Notes: generated by a model not told the origin, from the sequence alone. A DNA stretch of 64,000 nt from Cristatella mucedo (GCA_009760855.2 WPIO01000004.1:6905001-6969000); one strand, 5' to 3'. Numbered from the stretch's first letter, positions 44,422 to 54,405 are shown. Translations and numbers: made by a program.

Positions 44422-46734
44422 GTTAACAGTCAATGTTCTATCGACCAAATTTTCTCATATAACTGCACTTTGTCATCACCAGTTATCACCAAATCCTGCT
44501 TATCTGACCACATGCAGATCTCATTCAATCTACAGTGTGTGCCCACATTCTCCTCTAAAATAACCTGTGAATCGCGAAACCTCAAGACCCTTAACATCGA
44601 TGCTATCCGTGCGAGCATATCTGCTTCACCTTTGCTGCTCAGTCCTCCCTCCGATCTGTCATCACTGGTAGATTGCTACAACACGACACTAGCTGACACG
44701 CTCGACGAGCTTGCACCTTTGACAAAGCGCACTGTGCGCCCCCGCCCAGACGGCCTATGGTTTACCACAGACATTAAACTAGCCAAGTCTACTAAACGAA
44801 AGCTTGAAAAGGCATACAAAAGATCCGGACTAACTGTCCATCGACAGGCATATGAAGACTACTGTAGGTCGTACCAATCGATCCTAGCAAAGGCTAAGTC
44901 TAGCTTCTATAGAAACATTGTTGAATCACAGATGCACAATCCAAAAATGCTGATGTCGACAATAAACCATCTCCTCAACCGTTCCCAGGTTAGCTCGTTA
45001 CCTGATGATCCTTGTGATGATCTAGCCGATCGCTTCTCTCGATTCTTTGTGCAGAAGATAGACAAGATCAGGGAATCCATCCCTGCGATGACAACCTTCC
45101 CACTAGAATGCTGTTCCTCGGTTCCTGGCTGCGCCTCAATGTCTGCATTTAAACAGGTCACTAGTGATGTAGTCCTAAAGCTCGTATCTCAATCAAAGAA
45201 GACAACAAGTCCACTGGACCCTATTCCCACTGTCCTGCTCCTACGTTGCATTGATCTGCTGCTGCCATGCATAACCAACATCATTAATATGTCATTAGCC
45301 TCAGGTCAGGTCCCAGCACCTTTCAAAAAAGCTGTAGTCAGGCCACTTCTCAAGAAAGCTACACTAGACCAAGAGAACTTAAGCAACTACCGCCCAGTAT
45401 CCCTTCTACCATTCCTATCAAAGACACTGGAACGGGTCGTGGCAGACCAGCTGAACTCGTATATCGAAACCTCACACCTTGCTAGTAAGTTCCAGTCTGG
45501 CTTTAGAGCTAATCACTCCACAGAGTCAGCATTGCTTCGGGTATACAACGACCTACTTAGGAATGCAGACATGGGTAGAGTGTCTCTTCTTGTTTTGCTC
45601 GATCTTTCGGCAGCTTTTGATACCATCGATCACAAAGTACTTCTAGAGCGCCTCTCATATCGCCTGGGCATCACTGGCACTGCTCTGCAGTGGTTCAGGT
45701 CCTATCTCAGTGGGAGACTCCAGAGTGTTGACGTGAATGGACAAAGATCATCTGAAGTACCTCTAAAATATGGAGTACCTCAGGGCTCTGTGCTAGGTCC
45801 GGTCCTTTTCCCCGTTTATACTCTCCCTCTCGCTGATGTGATTGCCAAGCACAATCTAGGCTTTCACTTCTATGCGGATGACACTCAGTTGTACCTTTGC
45901 TTTGATCCCTCCCAGCCTTCGAGCACCTCAAATTCTCTCAACTCACTTGCTGCATGCATTGATGACATCCGATCATGGATGGCAGCAAATTTTCTAAAAC
46001 TAAACGATGATAAAACTAACTTACTAGTTATGGGCAAACCTAGTGTTATTCAGAAATTGGAAAGGCTGACTTTCAAAATTGGCTCTGCCAGCATATCTCC
46101 AGTTGCATCAGCTCGAAATCTAGGTGTCATATTCCAAAGCGACCTCTCGTTAGACGACCACATCAGCTCCACAGTCAAATCAGCCTATTTTCAGCTTCAT
46201 AACATTGCTAAAATTAGGGCTTGTTTAGATAAGGATACCTCGTCCAAGTTGGTCCATGCATTCGTGACATCTCGTCTCGACTTCTGCAACTCACTGCTTA
46301 CTGGCCTACCAGCATGTGCGATCAGGCGATTGCAGCTGGTGCAAAACTCTGCAGCTAGGCTTGTCTGTCGTGAGCGTCGCAGTTGCCACATTACTCCACT
46401 TCTCGCCGACCTGCACTGGTTACCAGTCAAGCAACGGATTGACTTCAAGGTTTTGTCGCTCACTTTTAGGTCTCTTCATTCTATGGCTCCAGCCTATCTT
46501 TCAGATATACTACCCCATCAGGCAAAGCATCGTACCACTCGCTTTTCGGAATCCAACAGTCTAGAAATACCTCGTACAAACCTTAAATCCTTTGGAGACC
46601 GTGCATTTAGCTCGTATGCTCCCACAGCCTGGAACTCCCTCCCGACCTGCATCAGAACATCCCCTGACCTGACCACATTTAAAAGAAACTTAAAAACATA
46701 CCTATTTAGGACAGCATTTAGTGGGTCCTTGTGA
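44422..46734 (+). CDS. LINE-A ORF2 protein fragment with intact reverse transcriptase
   Basis: The frame is open from 44422, after a TGA, to the stop at 46734; there is no true start because of 5' truncation. Numbering from the TTG at 44470, residues 12-14 are SDH, the last motif of an APE-type endonuclease. NYRPVSLLP lies at 306-314, the motif-A aspartate at 378 in LLDLSAAFD, GVPQGSVLGP at 435-444, and the catalytic YADD at 468-471. After the RT come a VQNSAARLVCRE segment (624-635) and a FGDRAFSSYAP block (708-718), typical of CR1/L2 elements. No stops or frameshifts occur in over 750 codons. In a full element it would nick target DNA and copy its RNA there. Confidence 0.93.
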   Translation, partial: VNSQCSIDQIFSYNCTLSSPVITKSCLSDHMQISFNLQCVPTFSSKITCESRNLKTLNIDAIRASISASPLLLSPPSDLSSLVDCYNTTLADTLDELAPLTKRTVRPRPDGLWFTTDIKLAKSTKRKLEKAYKRSGLTVHRQAYEDYCRSYQSILAKAKSSFYRNIVESQMHNPKMLMSTINHLLNRSQVSSLPDDPCDDLADRFSRFFVQKIDKIRESIPAMTTFPLECCSSVPGCASMSAFKQVTSDVVLKLVSQSKKTTSPLDPIPTVLLLRCIDLLLPCITNIINMSLASGQVPAPFKKAVVRPLLKKATLDQENLSNYRPVSLLPFLSKTLERVVADQLNSYIETSHLASKFQSGFRANHSTESALLRVYNDLLRNADMGRVSLLVLLDLSAAFDTIDHKVLLERLSYRLGITGTALQWFRSYLSGRLQSVDVNGQRSSEVPLKYGVPQGSVLGPVLFPVYTLPLADVIAKHNLGFHFYADDTQLYLCFDPSQPSSTSNSLNSLAACIDDIRSWMAANFLKLNDDKTNLLVMGKPSVIQKLERLTFKIGSASISPVASARNLGVIFQSDLSLDDHISSTVKSAYFQLHNIAKIRACLDKDTSSKLVHAFVTSRLDFCNSLLTGLPACAIRRLQLVQNSAARLVCRERRSCHITPLLADLHWLPVKQRIDFKVLSLTFRSLHSMAPAYLSDILPHQAKHRTTRFSESNSLEIPRTNLKSFGDRAFSSYAPTAWNSLPTCIRTSPDLTTFKRNLKTYLFRTAFSGSL

Positions 46735-46899
46735 TTCGTCCTCGATGTGCTTATGCGTGCTGACACTGTTCATGCTGCCACTAACCACATTTGCATGCTG
46801 ACTCAGTGCATGTAACCCCTAACCATGTTATTCATTTTGTTTGTTTTTCAAGCATGATTTTACTTACTATTCTATTGCGTATCACTTTGCAGCAAATGT

Positions 46900-46939
46900 A
46901 AAGCGCCTAGAAAGAGATTAAGTTCTCTGAGGGCGCTTT
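46900..46939 (+). promoter_or_regulatory. Conserved 3' stem-loop of LINE-A
   Basis: The outer stem AAAGCGCC pairs with GGCGCTTT (46932-46939). The inner stem AGAGA (46913-46917) pairs with TCTCT (46924-46928) around TTAAGT. It is present in every LINE-A 3' end in the window, and its inner part also in SINE-B. Stem-loops here are known in L2/CR1-type elements to be bound by the reverse transcriptase; the same role is inferred. Confidence 0.8.
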
Positions 46940-46975
46940 ATCAAGTGCAATATTATTATTATTATTATTATGCCC

Positions 46976-47975
46976 ATACAAAGAATAACAGCATTAATGC
47001 TTCAAATAAAAGCCAACTGTTTGGTACAGCAGAGCACTTAAGAGTGTCCTTATCAGTCATTGGCTAGTGGCTAAGTCATTCTAGGAAATTACCGAAAAGC
47101 TGCTCAACAGGAACAGACTTCAATGCAGCTCATTTCAAAGTCCACAGAGCCATTCCTTTAGCCAGTCTCTTCCATCATACACAGTGAAGCTGCTGCATCA
47201 GCTACCCTTTACTTTACAGTGAGCAGCTATGCTCTCAAACTGCTCAATAGCTCACAAGGTTAAAGCATGAGTTGACCAAAAGCCCCAATAGGCTTTAGTT
47301 GCATGGTAGGCTCTGTAATTGCTTATACTTAAAAACTCGTTATTGTGCTGCAGTCATAATATTAAGCACTGGCCAGCTGATAGAACAGTTCTGCTAGCAG
47401 CCAACTAGTTAGTGCTAGTGTCACCACAACATTACGATTGCTACTTACAGCTCGAGATTGGGAAAGAGGTGTCAAATGAATGAACCAAATCTAGGTATCT
47501 GCCTCTCGAGACAACAGTCTGACTCACTGAGTAATTCAGGTAAACATCTTCGAATCTGTCAGTCTCCCAGTCTGTCTGTCTTTATCTGCCATTTTTGGGC
47601 TGCACTGTGCAGAAAGCTGACAGCAGCAGCACCCTGAAAACTGCTATTTAGGCTAAGTTCTGTGATCCAACTACGACATCTTTGCATATCTACAAATATG
47701 CTAGTGCATGATCGGTAGCTATGGCAAGATCGGCATCAGCCTGTGCTATGTGGCCATGCCCAAGAGCTAGTTCCTCTCAGCTGGATCATGAAGAACAGCT
47801 CACAGACCAGCTTGGAGTCACTGTCAGCACCATGTGTCACTGTAGCTGTTCGTGTGCTGCAACTGCCGTGGGACCACATTAGCAGTTGCAAAATTCAACA
47901 CTATTTGCTGCTGCCCTAAGTCTAGGCAGTCCTGCTAAACCAAAATCCAATTTGGCACACACCGGATTAGAATAT
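46976..47975. other. Unannotated sequence
   Basis: No gene or repeat family recognised. Confidence 0.4.
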
Positions 47976-48033
47976 CAGCACTTCTCAACCTGTGGGTTGC
48001 GACCCCATTGAGGGTTCGAACGACCCTTTCACC
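47976..48033 (-). mobile_element. SPIN-like hAT terminal fragment
   Basis: CAGCACTTCTCAACCTGTGG, then GTTGCGACCCCATTGAGG and AACGACCCTTTCA. This corresponds to the terminus opposite to the one best preserved at 26562. Homology stops exactly where the inverted LTR begins, so the hAT was probably cut by, or joined to, that LTR. The other hAT end is not found. Confidence 0.7.
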
Positions 48034-48514
48034 GGACAGCCCTCTGCATGACCTGTCGCCGGGCAGGATAGTGCGATCGAGCAAAAAGTCTACTGGCTCC
48101 AGCACCAAGCACTTTATTATCAGAAACCACACTGACCAAGCCCAGCCTATGCACTCTAGATAGCTGCCGGCATCCAGAGATATAGCCCTCTCCCTCCCTT
48201 CCCTTGTGCTCTTCCGTGAGCACTTGTATTCCATGCATGCATGGTTTTTGAACCGTCGAGCCATTGTTGGATCAGAACCCACCCGGTAGCTGATAGCACT
48301 TTGTGGTAGATGGATGTCCTCACGGATGCTGCCGATGCATGGGTTTGTGCCCTACTGCTGAGTCATAGCCGACAGCCATTGTCTGCCCCTCAACCACTCG
48401 AGAGCCTGCTGCTGATTAGGCAGACTGAGCCAGCCCAGGGCCTCCAACCAGTGCTCACAGGCTCTTGAGTAATATGTTCCCTAACACTTGGCTACACAAC
48501 AGCAGTGCCTGACA
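48034..48514 (-). mobile_element. LTR (inverted copy, probably solo)
   Basis: Read on the minus strand, it starts TGTCAGGCACTGC and shares with 21539-22016 the ordered blocks GAGCACTGG, CCATGCATCG, GACATCCATCTACC, the AATAAAG signal, TGGAGCCAGYAGAC, GACAGGTCA and GAGGGCTGTC. The lengths are similar (about 480 bases). Short indels and substitutions show it is old. No internal region is attached. Confidence 0.65.
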
Positions 48515-48571
48515 CTGCTTAATACGAGACTTCCATCGTTCCTACAGCAGGCAAGAAACGCCATCTTAAGT

Positions 48572-48640
48572 GACTAGAACCAGACTAAGTTCTCTGAGGC
48601 GCTATGCAAATGTGCTATTGATATTATTATTATCATTACC
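48572..48640 (+). mobile_element. Decayed LINE tail
   Basis: GACTAGAACCAGACTAAGTT, CTCTGAGGCGCTATGCAAATG and ATT-rich repeats. It is a worn LINE-A or SINE-B 3' end. Confidence 0.55.
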
Positions 48641-49427
48641 TTGGTATTTGCACCAGTTCTCACCAATAGGCCAGCTTGGCAGCAGTCACAAACAGAAGCA
48701 CTAAGGCCTGGCCAGGCCTGCTGTGCTTGCTGAGTTATCGACATTAGCAGTCTGGAAGCGCCTGAGGTCACTCACGGCTGTCTTGATGCACTTGATAGCC
48801 AAGACACCACCAGTGATCGAATGATGCAACAAAAATATGAAATGCTCTCAGCCTAGTTGTTTCAATTTACCGACTGCAGTCTGCTTAGTCTCGCAGCTGC
48901 CATTCAACTCATGCATCAGCCTCTCATCCCATGGCAAAAGAAACAATAACTAATACTATGTTTGCTAAAGCTTTTGATAAAACATGCTACAAGAAAAAAT
49001 ACAGAACTAACGACTAGTCTTGATATCTATTCCAGTTCTATTCTGAACATTGAGTAACGATTGCTGCCTTACTCCAACCGAGTCAGTTTCTTAGTCCTAC
49101 ATTCTCTTGCTCATTCTGTCCGGCTCAGCACCACTCACAAGAACTAGCATCAAGACGTACAGGCATCACTGACATGCATGCAGGGCATGATCAATCTAAC
49201 ATAGTGACAGCTGTGGGCAAGAGTCACACCTTTGGCTAAAACCAAAGAGCTAGATCGTGCAGTCAGCCATGTCGCATGGGGAAACAACGAGGGTCAAACT
49301 ACCAGGCCGCTACCAGCTTTTTTGGCCGAAAGAAAAACCTGGGCTACTCACACACTGAGCTTGCTAACCAGAAATTTGGGCAGTTCGCAGGCTGCATTGG
49401 CAAAACGGCTAATCACCAAGATTCTCC
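48641..49427. other. Unannotated sequence
   Basis: Nothing recognised. Confidence 0.4.
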
Positions 49428-49607
49428 CACTAACCACACTTGCATGCTGACCCTGTGTAAGACACCCCTAGCCATGTTGTTCTTGTTGTTTATCGAGCAC
49501 GATACTACTCACCATTCGATTGTGTTGCCTTTGCAGCAAATGCAAAGCCCCTAGAAAGAGATTTAGTTCTCTGAGGGCACTTCATCGAGTGTATTATTAT
49601 AATTATT
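49428..49607 (+). mobile_element. LINE-A 3' end
   Basis: It begins at CCACTAACCACACTTGCATG and includes the hairpin (arms AAAGCCCC and GGCACTT, partly mismatched) and a short ATT-rich tail. ATTCTC occurs at both flanks and may be a 6-bp target duplication. Confidence 0.85.
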
Positions 49608-50011
49608 CTCTGCTAACAGTAATAAACGCAGCGATCCTGAGCGAGTCACAGTGGTGGCATTTTGGTGTAACTGACTAGTTAGGGGATAGAGAGAAGGCTG
49701 CAACTATTGAGAAAGACAGGCAGGCTGCCAGATAAACAGATTGGGAGTAATAAGTTGAATAGGTACTGAGAGTGAGAGCAACAGAGGGATTGCAATTGAC
49801 AGAGACAGAGGGAGAGAGAGAGAGAGAGTGAGTGAGATAGAAAGAGATACAAGGAGAATGAGCAAGAGTTTGGGAGAGACAGAGACGAGGAGGAGGAGGA
49901 TTGCACTGTTGGGCTGTGCAAGAATAACTCCACTGAGCTAAGGCACTCGGACCTTGCAACTGTCTAGACCCAGTTCAGAACGGGGCAAATATAAAATTAT
50001 GAAGATTACAT
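49608..50011. other. Purine-rich unannotated sequence
   Basis: Contains GA-rich stretches at 49800-49835 and a GGA run near 49887. No gene; Ser/Leu-rich minus-strand frames are compositional. Confidence 0.5.
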
Positions 50012-50072
50012 AAAATATTTGTATAGCACCCTAAGAGAACTTAATCTCTATTCAGGGTCTTCACATCTGCTT
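50012..50072 (-). mobile_element. SINE-B tail fragment
   Basis: AATATTTGTATAGCACCCTA, then GAGAACTTAATCTCTATTCA, matches the 3' half of SINE-B copies at 12.5 and 62.8 kb. The tRNA-like head is absent. Confidence 0.7.
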
Positions 50073-50079
50073 GCAATAA

Positions 50080-50158
50080 TAGTAATAATAATAACAATAA
50101 TGCACTTGATACAGCGCCCTCAGAGAACTCAATCTCTTTCTAGGCGCTTTGCATTTGT
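50080..50158 (-). mobile_element. LINE-A 3' end, very short
   Basis: (ATT)n in the sense orientation plus the hairpin only, stopping at GCATTTG. It is another minimal insertion, directly abutting the SINE-B tail on its left. Confidence 0.8.
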
Positions 50159-50652
50159 AGGGCTCCTGCCCACGGCCTCGGCCGTCTAAGGGGAGAACCT
50201 TACCACTGCGCGCACCAATCCAGGGCTGGATATCGGCAATGCTACTAGCTACAGCACGGCCCAAGCAGCAGCCAGAGCCAGTTATGCTCTACGCGCTTGA
50301 GATTCTGGCAGCTCTGGGCATGAAGCGTGCGAAATTATGACCAAGGGCGAGTCAGATGGATGCAAGTACCGAGTTGCAGTGGCGATATCATAGGCACTGC
50401 AAGGCCAAAGTATTCTTGTTGGACCAGCAGCCTGGAGCCAAGAGTCGAATGCTTAAAACCCGGAGTGCAAGCCAGGAGTGCAGGCATAAGCAGCCGGCAC
50501 ACAGCAGCTCTTGGGGCCTCTGCTGTGACAGCCAGACAGAAAGAAATAGGATTGAGATAGCTGGGCCACAAGATGCTGATACCCACTTCAAAAAGATGAA
50601 TGGCTGGAAAACCTGGCAAATAATAGAAGCTTCAAAGCAAGAGGCAACGATA
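50159..50652. other. Unannotated sequence
   Basis: Open frames on both strands overlap between 50327 and 50712 without motifs. Confidence 0.4.
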
Positions 50653-50785
50653 AAATTCATCTGCAAAGCACCCTACGAGAACGTTTTCTCTAGCCAGACA
50701 CGTTGCAAATGACTGCAGAGCTCGAGCCCATGACCTTGGTCGTTAAAGATGAACGAATACCTTACCCCTGGACCAAACCAGGACA
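50653..50785 (-). mobile_element. SINE-B copy
   Basis: AATTCATCTGCAAAGCACCC, GAGAACGTTTTCTCTAGCC, AGCTCGAGCCCATGACC (box B, inverted) and CCCCTGGACCAAACCAGG (box A region, inverted) appear in SINE-B order. Confidence 0.75.
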
Positions 50786-51429
50786 GGGAAAATCTAGCTG
50801 GCAAACTAAAAGTCAGGACTTCTGCTACATTGACACAGAGAAAAAACAAGCGCAACAAAACAACTGCTAACGGTATGACAGCTGCTATACTAATCTGTGG
50901 GTTTAAAGTATGTCAGTTATTTATCTAGATGTTTCTTGTTCATAGCTTGAATGAATGACACCGACCTGTGGCCCAGTGATGACCTGCAATGTGGTGATGC
51001 CCTATGGCAAGGTGACACAGTGACTGAATGTGACATAGGCTGTGGTGAGAAGCACTTCAAGGTTGCTCAGTTGGTGACCCATCAGCCAGATTCGACCGAC
51101 TCAGACATTGGCCACAGAGCTAGCTGTCACTCAAGCACCTGGATGCAGGTAGTAGCTTACAGACTTAGGGGGTAGGGACTAGAACGCCCAGGCACTACTA
51201 GCCTTGGAACCACCAGAAGAGGCTTCCCATCAGATTAAGCTACTACCCAGCAAGCACTGCAGCTCTCATTTAGTCTACTGCCCCTGCTTGGTCCAGGTTT
51301 GACCACTCCTAGACTTAAGCCAGGATATACCTCTAGTGATCTTATAAGCTGCATCTAGTAATCCTGGCTAAAAGCCATGTAGAACGATCTGTCATGTACT
51401 ACTATCCGAGCAGGCTGCTTAACACACAG
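50786..51429. other. Unannotated sequence
   Basis: Nothing recognised. Confidence 0.4.
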
Positions 51430-51560
51430 CCCATCAAAGCTGGGAATGCAATGTATATCAGTCTGTAATCCGACAAAGCCACAAAGATTAGGTGGATGTA
51501 AGGCAGGAGAGCTTTCTATAGCCCACTCAGAGCCTAAGCCACTTTCGGTAGGCAGGGATA
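51430..51560 (-). repeat. Family D repeat, partial
   Basis: GCAATGTATATCAGTCTGTA, then AAGCCACAAAGATTAGG, AGCCCACTCAGAGCCTAAGC and ACTTTCGGTAGGC. It matches the tail half of family D at 27.1 and 63.7 kb. Confidence 0.7.
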
Positions 51561-52054
51561 AGGGGCCCTGTGCCAGCCATACTGCTGAAGGCTCCCACCA
51601 GTAGAGAACGAATAGCATGCGCACCCTTTCTTCACCTTCAGTTGAATGTTTGCAAACTTTTAGCCAATGCCAACCATTACAGACCAAGCAGTCCGGGTGA
51701 GCAGGGGTTGCCCTGTTTGCAGGGTTTGACTGCTGGCTGGGGTGACGGACTGTGAGGCACCACTGCCAAGGCGCAGTCACGCAGACAAGAGTTCGAAAGA
51801 AGGCTCGGCAGCTGCATCTCGCCAAGGAAACTAGCAGCCGGAGCAAGCAGGAGCAGTGAAAGTCTGTCCTTTGCCTTGACTAGGAATCATGCCAATCCCC
51901 TCGTCCTCCTGTACTCGTTCACCAATTGCAAACTGTCAGTCCATCTTGGCCCAGAGGGTGAAACATTTGGACACTGCAGCACAGAAGCAGCAAACCAGAG
52001 GCATTCAGTCACAACGGTCATCGACGATAGTTGTACACACGCACGGGATCTCAC
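51561..52054 (-). other. Start of the first intron of the minus-strand gene
   Basis: The donor GTGAGA lies at its upper end. No exon or repeat is recognised in this part. Confidence 0.45.
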
Positions 52055-53570
52055 CTGAGCACTGCTGCTCCTGTGCAGAATCGCCTGCTCCGGCATTGGC
52101 TCTGCTTGCAAAAGCTCGGCCAAAGCCCTTCAATCCAAATCGCTGGTGTCTTGGTGCAGAGGCTTCTGGTGTCTTAGGTTGCTGCAGGACTAATGCTCGC
52201 GTTGCATCGGCAGGAGCCGCAGGTGCAGCTATCGAGCTGGCTGGGCTGCAGTCTGAGCTGGAGCAGCCGCCGGTCACGTGATTCGACTCAATGCCGCTGG
52301 CCTCTGCAGCCGACTGAGGATCAGCTAACTCAACCGGATTGCCCTGGCGCCCAGGGGATTTCACGCCTGCTCTCGAGCCGATCGCCGCCGTCGCCGACTT
52401 GGCGCCAGCTGTCGGCAGCGGCTGGACGGCACACTCACCCAGGGCTGAAGGCTCTGGGACTGGGCTTCCGGCAGGTTGCCGCCGGCGGAAGACGAGGCCG
52501 ACAGAACCCGGCTTGTGGGTGGTTGTCGTGGCAGCACGGCTGCCACAGCTGCTGCTGACAGCAGCAGCAGGAGGAGGAGCAGTGGTGGCTGCTGAGGCAG
52601 GAGCAGCAGCAGCAGCAGCAGCAGTGCCTTTTGAGGCTGGCAGGCTGCTCTGTCCATTGAAAGCCTGCCGAGTGTCTCCATTGTGACCAGATGCCATTTG
52701 CTGGGACCGAGCAGCCAAGTGCAGCCGGGCGGCTGGCTGCATTCGCTGCTGCTGCTGCTGCTCGATTGCTTCTGGCAGTCCATGAGAGCTGGCACCGACA
52801 TGGCCGCCGTCAGACGACAGGGGCGACGAACCCTCAGCTGCGGCTGCCGTGGTGATGGCGGGCCGGGCCGTGGTCACGACCGCAGCAGCAGCCTCTCTGC
52901 TGGGGCCCTGCTTCGCACCAGCATGACGGTTGCCATCGCTGCTTTTGGCAAAGCTTTTGGCAAAGCCGAAAGCATTCATCGGCGATGCGGCCGCGGCCGG
53001 CGGTCGACCGCTGCTCTGGCTGCCGCGAGAGCCGCCCTCTCCACCGTCACTGCTCGACGACGCCTGACTGCAAGCAGATGCCGGCCGCAGCACCGGGGGC
53101 TCGGCAGCTGCCGGAGTCGGCGCAGGTGAGGCGCACTTTGACAGCTCGGCTCGCGAGGAGGCCAGTAGCCGAGGCTCGGCCGCTGCGACACGGCTGGGCG
53201 CGCACGCAGCTGCTCCTTTGCTGACGAGGCACGGAGAGCCGACGGCCGACGACAGGGGTCGAGCCTGCTGCTGCTGCTGCCATTGGTTGACGTGCACCGG
53301 CGACCGGATGCCGGCAGCGCCGGCTACTGACGAGCGGCCGGCGGAGAGTGTCGCTGGAACGTCGCACATGGACTTGGGCCTTTCGGCGGCCAAGCGCTGC
53401 GCTATCCGGTCGCCTCTGCCAGCAGCCTCCGCCTCCGACGGGCTCTTGCCCATGGCCGTGCCGCGCAGCTGCGGAAGCTTGGAGCCGCTTTTGTCCATCT
53501 TGCCCTTGCGCTTAGGGGCAGCCGTGCAGGAGGCGAACAGAGAGGTCAGTGCACACGAGAACGCACTCAT
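52055..53570 (-). CDS. First coding exon of a Ser/Ala/Gln-rich protein (possible CCSER-like)
   Basis: The ATG at 53570 directly follows an in-frame TAG, and the frame is open for 505 codons to CTCAG|GTGAGA at 52055/52054, a strong donor; beyond it the frame soon ends. The protein is low-complexity: poly-Gln at 98-102 and 271-275, poly-Ala around 317-324, Ser runs at 171-174. Short motifs stand out: GSKLP at 29-33, FGFAKSFAK at 201-209, VGLVFRRR at 357-364 and FGLKGFGRAFAS at 478-489. No folded domain, signal peptide or membrane segment is seen. The GSKLP near the N terminus and the helix in the 36.5-kb exon suggest a CCSER/FAM190-type cytoskeletal protein, only as a hypothesis. High GC reflects a CpG-rich 5' end. 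Confidence 0.6.
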
Positions 53571-54110
53571 CTATGTGCCTACAGCGACGACAACGACACG
53601 TGGAGGCAATGGGTGGACGCAATCAGTGCACCGGTGATGCTGACACCGTAGCGACCAGCTTTATTCAAATCAGCAGCCGACAGGCAAGCAGTGGCTTAAG
53701 CCACTGACAGTAGATCGAAGCAGTCGTGTGCCGTCAAAGCGGTCACGTGCCACGAGACACAGGTGGCAGCCGACAGGTGAATTAAGCCCAGGGGCAATCT
53801 TCCCCAAGGGCCCTGGAGCTACGCAGCCACCGGACAAAGACGATCTCGGCTTATGAGGCAGCTAGTCCAAGGATTTCTAGGGGGCAACGAACCGAGTCAA
53901 TCACACAAACCCATGAGGCTAGGCATGAGCAGACAAGCTCACAACGTCTGGCTGCCATCCATTCTCAGTGGCCAGAGCACACGGCACATTGTGTGCATGG
54001 GTGCAACTGGCCAGTCAGTCGGCTGCTCATGGTTCTCATGCCGGGTCACCCGGCCAGCAGTCACTGTTCAGCTACGTCTGACCAGTAGACGTGCAGCCAA
54101 AGCCTGCGAA
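53571..54110 (-). promoter_or_regulatory. Putative 5' UTR and promoter of the minus-strand gene
   Basis: The region upstream of the start codon remains CpG-rich to about 53.65 kb and contains a CACGTG near 53599. No TATA box is obvious. The start of transcription cannot be placed. Confidence 0.3.
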
Positions 54111-54114
54111 TGAG

Positions 54115-54405
54115 CCGAGCTTCTGCATGACCCTACAGTCTCCTACCACCGACTATGGCACATCCTTTTCAGCGGTCCTGAGCTGCTACTTCTATGCTAC
54201 TCACTACCTCAACTGCTCTCATGACTCTGCTATGCTTCCCACTTTTTCTTTGTTGCGTGAGACGAAGTCCGTTGGGTACCGAATGCCTACCGAAAGCCGC
54301 TTAGGCTGTGAGTGCGCTATAAAAAATCCCCTGCGTAACACCCACATGGTCTTTTTGACTTTGTGGAGTTACAGAGATACATTACATTACATTACCCAAG
54401 CCGGT
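54115..54405 (+). repeat. Family D repeat, best copy
   Basis: This is the plus-strand copy used to orient the family. It runs from CTACAGTCTCCTACCACCGA through GGTCCTGAGCTGCTACTTC and TTGTTGCGTGAGACGAAGTC to GGAGTTACAGAGATACATT, ending in an (ATTAC)n-like tail. One frame is open through most of it (FSAVLSCYFYATHYL, then LPTFSLLRE). The tail points to retroposition, but no head or known family is recognised. Confidence 0.8.

Larger units (their letters stand above)
44422..46970 (+). mobile_element. LINE-A, longest copy, 5'-truncated non-LTR retrotransposon
   Basis: This copy contains the end of an endonuclease domain, a complete reverse transcriptase, the C-terminal region, a 3' UTR of about 236 bases, a stem-loop and (ATT)n. 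It lacks ORF1 and nearly all of the endonuclease. It lies in a putative intron, opposite to the host gene's direction. The left boundary is taken at the first in-frame base after a TGA; the true junction may lie some bases either side. No target duplication was found. Confidence 0.93.

Noticed and set aside
46518-46766. Minus-strand protein opposite the LINE-A C-terminus
   Set aside because: It recurs at 16.5 and 38.9 kb only because the LINE-A copies recur; it is the antisense shadow of the ORF.
51355-51846. 163-codon minus-strand gene
   Set aside because: Its C-terminal third is family D repeat sequence and no domain is seen in the remainder.
52193-53637. Plus-strand and other-frame proteins across the large exon
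   Set aside because: They are shadows of the minus-strand 505-codon exon in GC-rich DNA. The minus frame alone has both a start after a stop and a strong donor.
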